Source: Lytechinus pictus
Taxonomy: Eukaryota > Echinodermata > Echinoidea > Temnopleuroida > Toxopneustidae
Length of the DNA: 64,000 bases
Direction: 5' to 3'
Assembly (NCBI RefSeq): GCF_037042905.1
Contig: NC_087258.1
Span: forward strand, 1,521,001-1,585,000
Shown here: one piece after another, positions 36,451 to 46,850 of the stretch
Numbering within the stretch: the stretch's first letter is position 1
Layout: each line of letters begins with the position of its first letter
Made by a program: the position numbers and the translations under genes
Notes under the pieces: model-generated
Seen by the model: the letters and a program-made list of their open reading frames with translations, nothing else
Databases searched by the model: none
What the model was told of the DNA's origin: nothing

Positions 36451-37259
36451 CAGTGCGTCCCAGAAAAAAACGAAACCGAGATTAAGCGATGATTTATCAT
36501 AACTTAATCATAAATACAATAGACAAATGAACTACCATTGTAAAGCTTAGAATCTCCTCTTTCATATGAAATTACTATTTCTCATTCACACATGAGTGAG
36601 GAAAATCAATTTGAAGAGGGGATACCAAAAAGCCATTTGGCGGGCTGTATCTGGTTTTCAAAAAGAAAACCACATTGTTAAAGTGTTCAATATTTTCTCT
36701 TTAATTTGATACCTCAATTACAGAAAATGGTCGAGAAATAACAAAGTTCTGGTTATTTGAAATAAGGCTTGAATTTCAATAATTTCATACAATGAAGAGG
36801 AAGCGTTCAAACTCACTTGACACTCCGTTTTGTTGACGATCAGCCATGCATTAAGTATTTTGTTAACCATGCGATAGCTTCTGTGGGAAACCGGTGAAAC
36901 ACATTTATTTAATGAAATTATGGAAATACAAGCATTGTTTCGAGGGAACATAACTTTTTTACTTCTTGACCATTTTTTATGATTAATTATAAGGTATCAA
37001 ATAAAAGAGCAGATATTGAATTTTTTAGGCATGTGATTTTCTTTTTGAAATTCAGATACCCCAGCCAAATGAGTTTTTGGTATCCTTTGTTCAAATTGTT
37101 TTTGCTCACTCATGCGTGAATGAGGAATAATCTAAGTAATATCAGATGAAAGAGGAGATTCTAAGCTTTACATTGGTAGGTCATTTGTCTATTGTATTTG
37201 TGATTAAGTTATGATAAATCATCGCTTAATCTCGGTTTCGTGTTTTCTGGGACGCACTG
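36451..37259. mobile_element. Long-TIR MITE, mariner-like 'CAGTGCGTCCCAG' ends
   Basis: CAGTGCGTCCCAGAAAA on the left and its inverse at 37259 are flanked by TA on both sides. The arms match, with some divergence, for more than 300 bases each, through GATTAAGCGATGATTTATCA and AGAATCTCCTCTTTCAT. The TA target fits the Tc1/mariner superfamily. There is no transposase. Confidence 0.75.
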
Positions 37260-37261
37260 TA

Positions 37262-38529
37262 CATGTTGTAGGAATAATAAAAATAAATAACATATCCAAG
37301 CACTAAGCAATCAAAGATAATTCTGTGTAAGTGCATTTATTTCCCTACATAGCAAATATCAAAGCACGAATATATGTAATGTTATAAAATACACCATGCA
37401 GTGGGATGGACGAAGATGGCACAACTGATGAGGTTTCAATTAAAACATATGCATTCCTTCATTGTTTAAACATTATCCGATATTAAGATTAATTGAAAAG
37501 GTTAGATGCAGATAGACATATACGTGGTATTGGACTAATCGTTTGGCTTACTGTAAATTTTGCTAGCGAAAACTGACTTACTTGCACCTCGGGACATTTC
37601 CCGAGGCCTCCGTTGTGACACACCGCCATTTCTCGACTTAACGCTGCTTAAAACACTTTTTAAAGCCACTATACGATCAGACTACTACTCCGTTTTTTAT
37701 TTAAGAAATAACAGTTTGCATTGGATACGAGAGATAAAGAAATAAATGATCTTATTTTTAAAATCAGAGTAATGCAAGAAATACCAACAAAACTTATGCG
37801 TGATTGCCAGTGGTTGGAGTAAAGTCCAAATCAAATTGTGACTGATGGAAACATAGGTTCACTCCGATTTAGAATTGAATTCGTTTTTTTTTCCTGCTAT
37901 GGGGCTGGCAAGAAGCTGCATGTAATTTGATTCATACCACTTTCGAAACTTCGATCAAAAAGATTTTCCAGGACTTTGGAATATTCATATCGATCGATCG
38001 ATATTGATTGAATTTAACATTTGACAAGTATCTATATAGAACACACCAATAGATTGATACATCGATGAATAGCCATAAAAGCAAACCAGTAAATTATTAA
38101 CAAGAAACTATATGTGAAATCACCAAGGGTTCAACGGGGCTCATCTACAATGCTGCTAAAAGAAAATCTTCAAGAATTTTGAACAGATTAGAGAAAGAAA
38201 TGTGCCGAGGCGTTAATAGTGACATGTTCCAAATGGCTGAATAAATCTAACAAATTAATTAAAGATATGTACACTAGGTTTAATCATGATAGCAATCCTG
38301 ATAATAATTGTACATGAGATCGCTTGTTTAGCCCCAAATCACGCTCCTCCCCTCTCGGAGTGATATTACAAACCAATCCTTATACAGTGTATTATAATTC
38401 CATCTGGAGTGAACTGTGCTTTTCCACGTATACTTTCAGTCCAAGAAGAGATTGACTTCGCTTTCAAAAGACGCAAAGCTCATTTCAAGAGGATTGGTTC
38501 CTCGTCTCGAGAGGAATGATTAGGGACCA
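37262..38529. other. Intergenic DNA without recognised features
   Basis: AT-rich sequence with a short ATCGATCGATCGAT stretch near 37992. No coding homology on either strand. Confidence 0.4.
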
Positions 38530-38661
38530 GGGGTCCGTTGCAGAAGGAGTTTCGTTTAAACGCAAGCCAAAAAATCAATCGCAAGTCCCAAATCCGCGCT
38601 GTTGATTGGTTGAAAATCAAGTTGCGCATGATTTTTAGAGTTGCGTTTGATTGCAACTCTT
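38530..38661. mobile_element. MITE fragment ending in a GAGTTGC hairpin
   Basis: It starts GGGGTCCGTTGCAGAAGGAG and includes AGAGTTGC and GCAACTCT as an 8-base inverted pair near 38637-38660. The right end is cut by the next element. Confidence 0.4.
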
Positions 38662-38662
38662 A

Positions 38663-39102
38663 CCGTGTTTACACTTAATCGGCATTTGGTTCTGAACCAA
38701 ATGCCGATGCAGAATCGGCGTTTGGATTGCGTTTACACGTTGTTACAGCTCGCGGTTCAGAACCGCGAGCCGATGCAAAAACCTGAAATGATACGCATAC
38801 CAACGTCATAACAAAGACAACGCTGGATCAGGGCGCTTACAATTACGTCACAATGGTAAAGTAATTGAAATGCGCACAAATTGCCGGTGCAGAATCGGCT
38901 TTCTGTTTACACGTAGTAAAAAAGCCGATTCTGCATCGGCTCGCGGTTCAGAACCTACTACTTTGGTGGTGCAAATTGCCGGTTCTGAACCGCGAGCCGA
39001 TTCAAGTTGCTCGCGTTTACACGCTATGAAAAAGCCGATGCTGAATCGGCTCGCGGTTCAGAACCGCGAGCCGATTCAAATGCCGATTAAGCTTTCGGCT
39101 GT
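38663..39102. mobile_element. Palindrome-dense MITE, 'TTAATCGGCATTTG' ends
   Basis: CTTAATCGGCATTTG near 38675 is mirrored by AAATGCCGATTAAG near 39090. Inside, GGCTCGCGGTTCAGAACCGCGAGCC-type palindromes occur three times, one with a split centre, and GCCGATGCAGAATCGGC words recur. It lies about 260 bases past the stop of the nearest GPCR gene. Confidence 0.7.
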
Positions 39103-39363
39103 ATCAACACTAAGCTGGTATATTTTTTCTGATTCGTCCGATATTTGAATATCATTATTGCTCCTGCACAGATTGTGCAACTTTCTGGATTTTCACAGCA
39201 TCTCGACGAATTGTTTCGAGACCCGTTGGAGTAAACGACCATTTCGTGATGAAAACTCGCAAGACTACGAATATTGAGAGAAAAAAACAAAAACAATGCG
39301 TTTGGTGAACTGATTGATCGCAAACTGTCACGTGAAATTTTATCAATGATCACTCACTTCATG

Positions 39364-40578
39364 TCACTTGCGTTTGTAACTAAATAAATCATGGGTCTCC
39401 CTTCTGAATTTTTCATTGACGCTATAGTAGACGAATATATTGACGATGTGATTGATCAGACGGATTTGATAGAGGAAGTTAACTGTCGCTTCTCCTGCGG
39501 CACTCTGCTGCATCAACGCGATGTACTTCTGTCCCAGGTTTTCAAGAATCACAACCGGCATACAGGAAATGACATAAATGACTGTGACAATGAACATCAT
39601 CTTGGTCATTCTGTCTTTCTGAATGCGAGGTTTAGCGATGGGTGCTGGAGCAGGCACTGAGGCCGGTCCAGGAACGTCAGCTGGTGAAACTCGATTCTTC
39701 GCGCCACAATGACCCGTCGGGCTCGAAGATTTCGTGAAACCCACCGAGCCAGAGATGGCAGGAATGGGAGCGTGGTCGTTGCCAAGGGATATTCGGGAAC
39801 GTGTTGTATCACCCTGGCTGTCATTTGGCTCAGGAACGCATCTTTGCGGAGAATGTTCGCCATTGTTTACATGGACATGGTCTCCACTGTCATGGCCTTG
39901 GTTAACTTCGTTTGATCCTTGAAGTTCCTTCTTTGGCGATTCCGAGATGCCAGAGTCCTTCGTTGATGAGACGGCAGTAGAAGTAATACCAACATGCATG
40001 TAGGCAGTATCTTGGTGGTGGCGTTTGATCTTGCGATAAATCCTGGAATAGCAAACCGGACAACTAATGCACGCAGATAGATAAATCAGGTTCATCACCG
40101 TCAGAAAGGCATAGTGGTACCCAATGGGGCCTTTGTAAATACAAACTGCACCGACCGCATTGCCGTAAGGAATGAATGGTAAGCATATGACCGTGCACAT
40201 GATATTGCTGGCGGCAACCCAATATACGGCCTTCTTTCGCGACGTTCTCAGTTTAAAAGGACTACACACCATAATGTATCTATCGACGGCAATGATGGAG
40301 GCCAATAGTGCAGATTCGCAGGCAAACAGTCGTCGAAAAAACCAGAAAAATACGCAGTTGAACCGCGTTCTGAAATCAAGGGTAACCGCCCATATGATAG
40401 CCACAATGAGAAGGGCACTGCTGATAAGATCGACGACTGCAAGGGCAATGATGAGGGTATCAGTTGACGTTTTCTGTTTCCTTTTCTGGAAAACACGAGT
40501 GATGATACCGTTTCCGAAGATCCCAACGAAGCTGCTGACTGTCATATAAGAAACGTATATTGCGAGCATCACCTCCAT
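39364..40578 (-). CDS. Rhodopsin-class (class A) GPCR, 404 aa, intronless, copy 1
   Basis: The protein has seven membrane segments and a very short N-terminus. N23 in GNGII (1.50), D50 in LAVVD (2.50), C75 before TM3 (3.25) and DRY at 99-101 (3.49-3.51) are in their standard spacing. TM7 reads NIFVYY instead of NPxxY, and TM6 has CMP where CWxP is usual. The third cytoplasmic loop is long, polar and low-complexity (about residues 195-325), followed by a basic KDRMTKMM block at the base of TM6. The start is the ATG at 40578: the frame is open upstream only from a TTG, and the paralogue starts align here. It is one of three tandem paralogues. The ligand is unknown; the family resembles lineage-expanded echinoderm receptors. 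Confidence 0.9.
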   Translation of the reverse strand: MEVMLAIYVSYMTVSSFVGIFGNGIITRVFQKRKQKTSTDTLIIALAVVDLISSALLIVAIIWAVTLDFRTRFNCVFFWFFRRLFACESALLASIIAVDRYIMVCSPFKLRTSRKKAVYWVAASNIMCTVICLPFIPYGNAVGAVCIYKGPIGYHYAFLTVMNLIYLSACISCPVCYSRIYRKIKRHHQDTAYMHVGITSTAVSSTKDSGISESPKKELQGSNEVNQGHDSGDHVHVNNGEHSPQRCVPEPNDSQGDTTRSRISLGNDHAPIPAISGSVGFTKSSSPTGHCGAKNRVSPADVPGPASVPAPAPIAKPRIQKDRMTKMMFIVTVIYVISCMPVVILENLGQKYIALMQQSAAGEATVNFLYQIRLINHIVNIFVYYSVNEKFRRETHDLFSYKRK

Positions 40579-40625
40579 CTTGTTGTAATGATAACAAGTG
40601 TGCCGCCCACACAAAATTACAGCAG

Positions 40626-40633
40626 TTTATATA
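40626..40633 (-). promoter_or_regulatory. TATA box of GPCR copy 1
   Basis: TATATAAA on the minus strand ends 48 bases before the ATG. With a typical TATA-to-start distance of about 30 bases this leaves a 5' UTR of about 20 bases. Confidence 0.6.
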
Positions 40634-41590
40634 GCTGAAGCGCCCTCTTGTACAGATATTTACGAAACGCAGATGTAACGGTCTTTTAAAGTTTTCCAAT
40701 ATATGACAGAACAATGATTTTATCCCGACGAGACCGATTTTGAAAAATAAGATAATATACAATAGGAAACAAAATAACCACAGGCAAATGGATTTTATTG
40801 ATTTCAAAAAGTTTGAGTGATCGATCGTATCATATAAACAATAATGATTTCCCATCGCCGTAATCGGATGATTATACTTGCTCAATTTGTTTCAAGATTC
40901 GTAATCACCCAACCATACATGAAATGAAAATCGTTAGAAGCATCTTATAGCTTAATTTTACAGATTGACTTTTGCAAAGCTTAATTTGGATTCATTCGAA
41001 TAACTGGCAGTTCTTATTTCATAACTGATTGTGGTTTGTATGTTTCATTTGATTAAAATTCGTATTCAGGTCTCACTAGAGAATCAAACGTGACTCCCCC
41101 TAGGTCCGTCCTTTGGAAAGCCATTCACGGTTCGTTATAATTTGTAGCAAGTTGGGATTTCCTTGCAAAGATATAATAAAAATGTGATCAATACTCCTAG
41201 GATTCTATCTACAAGTTTCAAGGAACGGTTGATAGCTCGATAAATTTCCCCCAACAGATTGTAGTCAGAAATGAAAAAGAAAACTGCAACCATAAAAGGA
41301 CATATGACTAAATAATAACATAGATGTAATGATTCGGCGGTAAGAAGAGGCCCAGTTTAGAGACAGAATGATGCAATTTTATGTACGACATTTAGGTCTT
41401 TGGGAGTTTAATAAAATCTTTAGAAAAAGAATGTGAAACAATTTGAAAATAAGTATTTGCACCTGGATGTGCAACATAAATATGATAAAGCTTTTCCCGA
41501 AGTTGTGATTTTTCACGAATTTTCGAATTATTATATCTAAAACAATTTGTGACATTTATCAAACAAGAAAGTTCATACATTAACAATGCA
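40634..41590. other. Intergenic DNA between GPCR copies 1 and 2
   Basis: No coding homology or clear repeat is seen here. Confidence 0.4.
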
Positions 41591-41591
41591 T

Positions 41592-41593
<2 letters not shown>

Positions 41594-41631
<38 letters not shown>

Positions 41632-41830
41632 GAAATAGTCTGCTTCGGCATAAGGAATAACATAATCACAAAAGGTTTAGTAAATGCCGTAAAAATAAAA
41701 TCGTAGATTTTAAAAGGAGCATAGCTCTCAAAAATGAAAGGTAAATATATATATAAATGTGTAAAGGACATTTATATATATATAAATGTGTAAAGGCACC
41801 GGCACATTTATATATATATTTATATATATA
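41594..41830. repeat. AT microsatellites with ATTTATATATATATAAATG units
   Basis: An (AT)n tract at 41594-41628 is followed by several copies of the palindromic phrase ACATTTATATATATATAAAT joined to GTGTAAAGGCAC (41745-41870). Confidence 0.7.
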
Positions 41831-41854
41831 TTAAAGGCACATTTATATATATAT

Positions 41855-42000
41855 AAATGTGTAAAGGCACCGGCGTTCAAAGCTGGGGGCTCTGGTTCGA
41901 TTCCCGGCAGAGACATTTTTTCGGCATCACCACGTTTTCCAAAGGGTAGATAGCTCTGGGGAACCTTGATTTAAGCTACGCTTACCATTGTTCTCTTCAT
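41855..42000 (+). repeat. tRNA-derived SINE fragment
   Basis: GGTTCGATTCC at 41894-41904 is a perfect Pol III B box within GGCACCGGCGTTCAAAGCTG...CCCGGCAGAGAC. No A box is left upstream, where AT repeats take over. Confidence 0.5.
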
Positions 42001-42009
42001 CCATTTCTT

Positions 42010-42013
<4 letters not shown>

Positions 42014-42043
<30 letters not shown>
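42014..42043. repeat. (AT)n microsatellite
   Basis: About fifteen AT units, directly upstream of the segment with the hammerhead-like motif. Confidence 0.9.
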
Positions 42044-42046
<3 letters not shown>

Positions 42047-42097
42047 CGAAGAAGCTCAAAAAGCATTGAAGCTAGAGACGTAGCCTGTATTTCTTCA

Positions 42098-42160
42098 ACT
42101 TTTATTAGTACAAGCTTTCGGCCATTTAGTTAGGCCTTCTTCAGGTATCTGAAGATGTAA
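42098..42160 (-). ncRNA. Hammerhead-like motif, possibly from a Penelope-type element
   Basis: On the minus strand CUGAAGA (42144-42138) is followed by a GGCC/GGCC stem (42136-42133 with 42123-42120), then GAAA (42119-42116) and a self-complementary AGCU. UAC before and GUA after can form stem I. These are the core pieces of a hammerhead with minimal stem III, as known from Penelope-like retroelements. One extra A before the GGCC stem departs from the consensus, and no reverse transcriptase is nearby. Confidence 0.3.
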
Positions 42161-42215
42161 AAGACATAATGGCTTAACAATTACCATGCATATATTTGGA
42201 TCAATTTACTAAATA

Positions 42216-42512
42216 TAGGTATATCTTAAAAGAAAATGTTTTACATCGGTAATGTTTAATTAGGATTATCCAATAGCTATTAAAATCAATTAAGTTTACG
42301 CAAATTTTTATTACAAACATTTTTTTTTAAAGTTATGTGTGCTGTATGATACATATATCCCAAAATGTATACTAATACATATTTCTCAAAATAGTATATA
42401 TCTCAAAAGAAGTTGTATTGCATTGGTAATGCTTAATTAAGATTATCCAAAAGCTATTAAAAGAGTTTAAGTTTGCACAGATTTTTATTACAAATATTTT
42501 ATGAAAGTATAT
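42216..42512 (+). repeat. Diverged tandem duplication, unit about 172 bp
   Basis: The phrase order TATATCTTAAAAGAA, GGTAATG, TTAATTAGGATTATCCAA, AGCTATTAAAA and TTTTTATTACAAA appears at 42216-42336 and again at 42388-42512. Confidence 0.7.
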
Positions 42513-43071
42513 AGACATATTGTGGTGTATGTACTGTATAATATATATTGAGTACATATTAAGGAAAGGTATTGATTCATATACATTCGCGTCTAAGCAC
42601 GTGAACTTATGTATGTAAGTAATCACACTCGCAGTCACATACACTCACACATACGCGCAGACACCCAAACAAATCCTACTCCTATATATCCTTGGTAGTG
42701 CTAGTAATTACACAAAGTATTATATAAGGTAGAGGTAACAATAATATATGTGGTTCTGCGATAAATAAGTGATGTATACAATAAAAATACATTATAAATA
42801 TCTGATTTCTTACCTTCAAGTTTTACTGTAAGTGCTTAACCAGGTGGGTGATGTGTGGGTTTGTGTGTGTATCAGTGAATGTGAAAGTGCATTGACCCTT
42901 GAAAGGGGAAACGGAAATGGGTCGTGGGGTTAGAGTCAATCAGGAGTAGGTCGGGGGGGGGGGGTGGGGAACTTTGGGTGGTCAATGATCTATTGTTCGG
43001 CATTGATACCATGTGGTTGTAATGTTTTTAGTTTTGATATCCAAAAGGACTCTCGGTGTAGTATTGCTTCA

Positions 43072-43112
<41 letters not shown>

Positions 43113-43547
43113 TATCGTCAATAAAGTACACATCGAATCCGGAATGGCTCCTTTAATCTACAACATGTGTGAGTAAAACAACATTTACACATCACAAATC
43201 CCAGATTAAGGAAAGATTATGCCATGTCCTGAAAGAGTATTTCACCGAAATAATTTGATACCATTTAAAATGTAGTAGAGGATTACACTTGGAAGATAAG
43301 TAGGTATTCTCTGCTGCGATGTAAATTCTGATTTTGCGCCACAACTGCCGTTCATGAATCAAGATGTCAATGAAGTCATAATCGTAAAAGAGATTGCAGT
43401 AAAATCTATCTTTTCAATAGTAATTAATATTAGAATTGGTTAATAACAATATAGTTTCTACTCTCAAGTTTATGACTTTACTGCAACTCCTGTAGGAAAA
43501 TGACATCGCATCTGGAAACATTCATTTCAGCAAAGAATACCTCATGG
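42513..43547. other. Intergenic DNA with (AT)n tract
   Basis: An (AT)n tract lies at 43074-43103 and a G-run at 42953-42963. No gene is recognised. Confidence 0.5.
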
Positions 43548-43706
43548 GCCCCTTAACACAAAAGTTAGCGTTAATCGCTAATTCGAACGAACAATTTTGA
43601 TTGGTTCCTAGTCAGTCTACTGAGCAAAATGCGCATGAAACGATGATCTTGATAGGCCATTTCATTTAGCGTTGAAATTACTATAACCTTTGTGTTACGG
43701 GGCCCT
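43548..43706. mobile_element. MITE, 'GGGCCCC.TAACACAAA' family
   Basis: GGGCCCCTTAACACAAAAGT on the left is mirrored by CTTTGTGTTACGGGGCCC on the right, with inner AGCGTTAAT and TTTAGCGTTGAAAT words. It is the best-preserved copy of the family also seen at 63-193 and 55943-56075. Confidence 0.75.
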
Positions 43707-44613
43707 GATCAAAGTGGTTAACACATACCAAATAAATATAGCATCAAAATATTTGAGAGACGATACTCTTTCCGTTGATAATATAATGGTTATGACTGTG
43801 CCAATACAATAAGGTAAAAATGACAGACTTGTATAAAGTGAATTGACATGGTACATTAATTACTAATTTACATATATTATCAATGACTTCTGTGTGATGG
43901 TGTCAAGATGGACGTCCAACCAGCAATGCTCCCAGAAAACATGGACACGAAAAGCATATGATTTTGAAATTTTGAATGAGAGATATGACTGAAAGATTTT
44001 GTTTAAAGGTTTGATGGGAAAATGATCAATATACAATAAAATCTTTGACTATATAAGATTTAGTAAGATACTGTAAGCCTTTAACCACTTTGAGACATTA
44101 CGTTGTGTTCGAGTTATTATTCCAAAAAAGACTGAGACTGAGTTTAATCGGCATATACGATATAATGCAAAGCAATGGGAAGAGTGAATCAAAATCATGT
44201 AAAAATGAAAAAAAAGGGAGGGTAACAAAATCCTTGCAACGAATATTCTGCTATATTGCCCAATGCAGATGATGAATTTCTGATCAGAGTAAACCACAGA
44301 CGATAATTTATCCAGCTTAAAAAGACACGCCCAGTGTTTCCCGTGGTTGTATGTAATAGCTTTCCTGAAATGTATTACAAAATTGAGTAAAGCATTTATT
44401 CCTGCCATTGTTACTGCCATTGTTACTAAAAATAATAAATTAATTATTTACAAAACATAAGCACTTCTATTTTACAACAAAAATCTATCTCCATCATTTT
44501 AATAGTGCTTGCCAATACATATGCATGCAATCTTAGAATTGCAATAATTTGATCTAGAAATTAAGAATTTAATGAAAAAGGGACAGATGAATCATAGTTC
44601 CCTCTCCAGTCAT
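43707..44613. other. Downstream region of GPCR copy 2
   Basis: A candidate poly(A) signal for the minus-strand gene, AATAAA, lies at 44395-44400. No other feature is recognised. Confidence 0.4.
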
Positions 44614-45828
44614 TCATTTCCCACCAAGCTTGCTGAGTATACTAACGAACAACGCATTGGTGTCCTTCCTGAAATTTTCATTGACACCGTAGTAGACAAA
44701 TATATTGATGATGTGGTTGATGATACGCATTTGATAGAGGAAGTTGACTGTCATTTCCCCGACGGTCGTTTGCTGTATCTGCTTGATATATTTCTCTCCC
44801 AGATTTTCAAGTATCACTGCAGGCATAACGGTGATGACGTAGATGACGGTGATGATGAACATCATCTTCGTCATCTTGTCTCTCTTGGTACGAGGCTTAG
44901 AGGAGGTGAGAGATGGAACAGCCTTTGGGTCGGCTGTTTCTGGTCCTGCTGTGGTTGGTGAAACCTGATTTTTGGCGCCATGGTGGCACTTCGTGTATGA
45001 GGATTCCGGGATATCAACAGAGCCAGAGATTGAGGGAATTGCGAGATGGTCAGAAATAAAGGCGACCCGTGAACGTGTAGTGACTTCATGGATATCCGTT
45101 TGTTCGGAAACGCTTCCTTGCTGATGAGCCTTACCATTAGTAATGAACGGAATGTCATCTGCGTTTTCTGTTCGAGGTTGACTCTGAGATACAAATGTGC
45201 TTCCGGAAACTTTGGTTGACACGGGGGCAGAACGTATACTGGCTTGGATATAGGCAGTCTCCTCAAAGTGGCGTTTGATTTTCCTGTAGATCATCAAGTA
45301 GCAGAATGGGCAGCTTATACCAACAGTCAGGTAGATGATATTCAACAAGGTTAAGAAAAAATAGTGCACAATCTTGGGCCCGTTGTACACGCAAACTACA
45401 CCGACTGCATTGCCGTAGAGAATAAATGGTATGGAAAATGTAAAACACAATGAATTGGAGACGACAACCCAAAAGACGGCTTTCCTTTTTGAGGTTCGCC
45501 AGTTGAAAGGACTACAAACCATAATGTATCTATCGATGGCAATGATGCTTGGCATGAAACCAGTTTCGATAGCGAACGTTCGACGGAAATACCAGAAGAA
45601 GACACAGTTGAACTGGGTTCGAAAACTTGGATTGACAGCCCAGATGATTGCTACAATGAGGAGAACACTGCTCATTAAGTCGATGACGGCTAGGGTGATG
45701 AGGAGAATGTCTGTGGACATTTTCTGTCTTTTCTTCATGAAAACGTGAATGATGATGACGTTCCCGGGAATTCCTAAAATGCAACAGACGACCAGATAAG
45801 CTACGTAGGTTGCGGCCATTACGTCCAT
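44614..45828 (-). CDS. Rhodopsin-class GPCR, 404 aa, intronless, copy 2
   Basis: The protein has the same length as copy 1 and aligns with it throughout the membrane core. It starts MDVMAATYVAYLVV, keeps GNVII in TM1, LAVID in TM2, the TM3 cysteine in FNCVFFW and the DRY box. It shares the unusual NIFVYY in TM7 and MP in TM6. The third cytoplasmic loop again is Ser/Thr/Pro-rich and differs most between copies, ending in KRDKMTKMMF. The C-terminal tail is short. The TM3 RYIMVCSPF segment is identical in copy 1. The ligand and coupling are not known. Confidence 0.9.
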   Translation of the reverse strand: MDVMAATYVAYLVVCCILGIPGNVIIIHVFMKKRQKMSTDILLITLAVIDLMSSVLLIVAIIWAVNPSFRTQFNCVFFWYFRRTFAIETGFMPSIIAIDRYIMVCSPFNWRTSKRKAVFWVVVSNSLCFTFSIPFILYGNAVGVVCVYNGPKIVHYFFLTLLNIIYLTVGISCPFCYLMIYRKIKRHFEETAYIQASIRSAPVSTKVSGSTFVSQSQPRTENADDIPFITNGKAHQQGSVSEQTDIHEVTTRSRVAFISDHLAIPSISGSVDIPESSYTKCHHGAKNQVSPTTAGPETADPKAVPSLTSSKPRTKRDKMTKMMFIITVIYVITVMPAVILENLGEKYIKQIQQTTVGEMTVNFLYQMRIINHIINIFVYYGVNENFRKDTNALFVSILSKLGGK

Positions 45829-45876
45829 CTTGCAGAATTGTTATCAAATGCACGGCACTCTCGGAATATGCGCTAG

Positions 45877-45885
45877 TATATATAA
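45877..45885 (-). promoter_or_regulatory. TATA box of GPCR copy 2
   Basis: TTATATATA on the minus strand ends 49 bases before the ATG at 45828, the same spacing as in copies 1 and 3. Confidence 0.6.
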
Positions 45886-46679
45886 GCCTTTATTGGTAAT
45901 AAACAAAATAGCCAACCGCAGATGAAAATCGTAAAACTCAACCGTGAAGTTGACGCTACATAGATAAATGATATAGGAATTCATAGAAAGGATAGCACAA
46001 ATCTAGGCAGGGGAATGCAAAGTTTCAAATTTTCAGTGATCTCGTATTTCAAACAAACCTTTCAACGAACATGCCGATTTTCTTCAAATCTTTTGGCTAC
46101 CGTGTTAATCATTTTTTCTTTCATTACAATGAGTCTTCGGGTCTTTTCACACGTGAATCTTGAATCACTATTGTAATGATGAGTGTAATTCGTCCTCATA
46201 ATCATCGGCCCTTTCACACGGAATATTCGTACCGTAATTTGAGTGAAACTTAATTGGAATTCACCTCTGGAGTAGAATTTGAATTGATTTTCGTGAATGT
46301 GATTAGCGTTCGTGATTCTAGTTTGGTTGCACACGTGCTAGAAATTCGTCATTAGCCTTATCTTTCTGTGGAATCATCATTCAAATTACGATTTTTTTTT
46401 TGGTCTCACCTGCATAGCAGAGTACGTGAGACTAGGCGCCGCTTTCCCGACGGCGGCGGAACCGAATCATAACAGTAGAAAAATATGTCACAAAAGTCCA
46501 CCTCTCCATACAAAACACATCTAAATAAACACCATCGCATCCTGAAGAACACACTGCACTTATGATTGGGAATTGTTCATTGTTTAAGCCTGGCGCTTAT
46601 TACTTCATAGGAATGATTTGAAAGGTTTTTTTTCAACTTCAAATAAAGATAATGATTCAAATGCACAAAACATTGTATT

Positions 46680-46850
46680 TTCGCAACGGGAAGCCAAAAA
46701 AGGGTCTTCACTTACATTTACAAGGGGGGGGGGCACACTTATGTTTTAACCGCATTTTTACATTACAAATTCTGATTGCGCCTCTCAAGGGGGGGGGGGT
46801 CGGCTTTCCCCCCCCCCCCCCTGGATTCGCCAGTGATTTGACATATGATA
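46680..46850. mobile_element. Repeat of the 'GGATCC..CCCCC' family
   Basis: It contains the phrases GGGGGGGCACACTTATGTTTTA, ATTGCGCCTCTCAAGGGGG and CCCCCTGGATTCGCCA. The same order is found at 60120-60260 and partly at 21024-21215. Confidence 0.6.

Noticed and set aside
40579-40614. Longer N-terminus for GPCR copy 1
   Set aside because: It starts at a TTG; the ATG at 40578 aligns with both paralogues.
41855-41920. True tRNA gene
   Set aside because: Only the B-box half exists; the 5' half is replaced by AT repeats.
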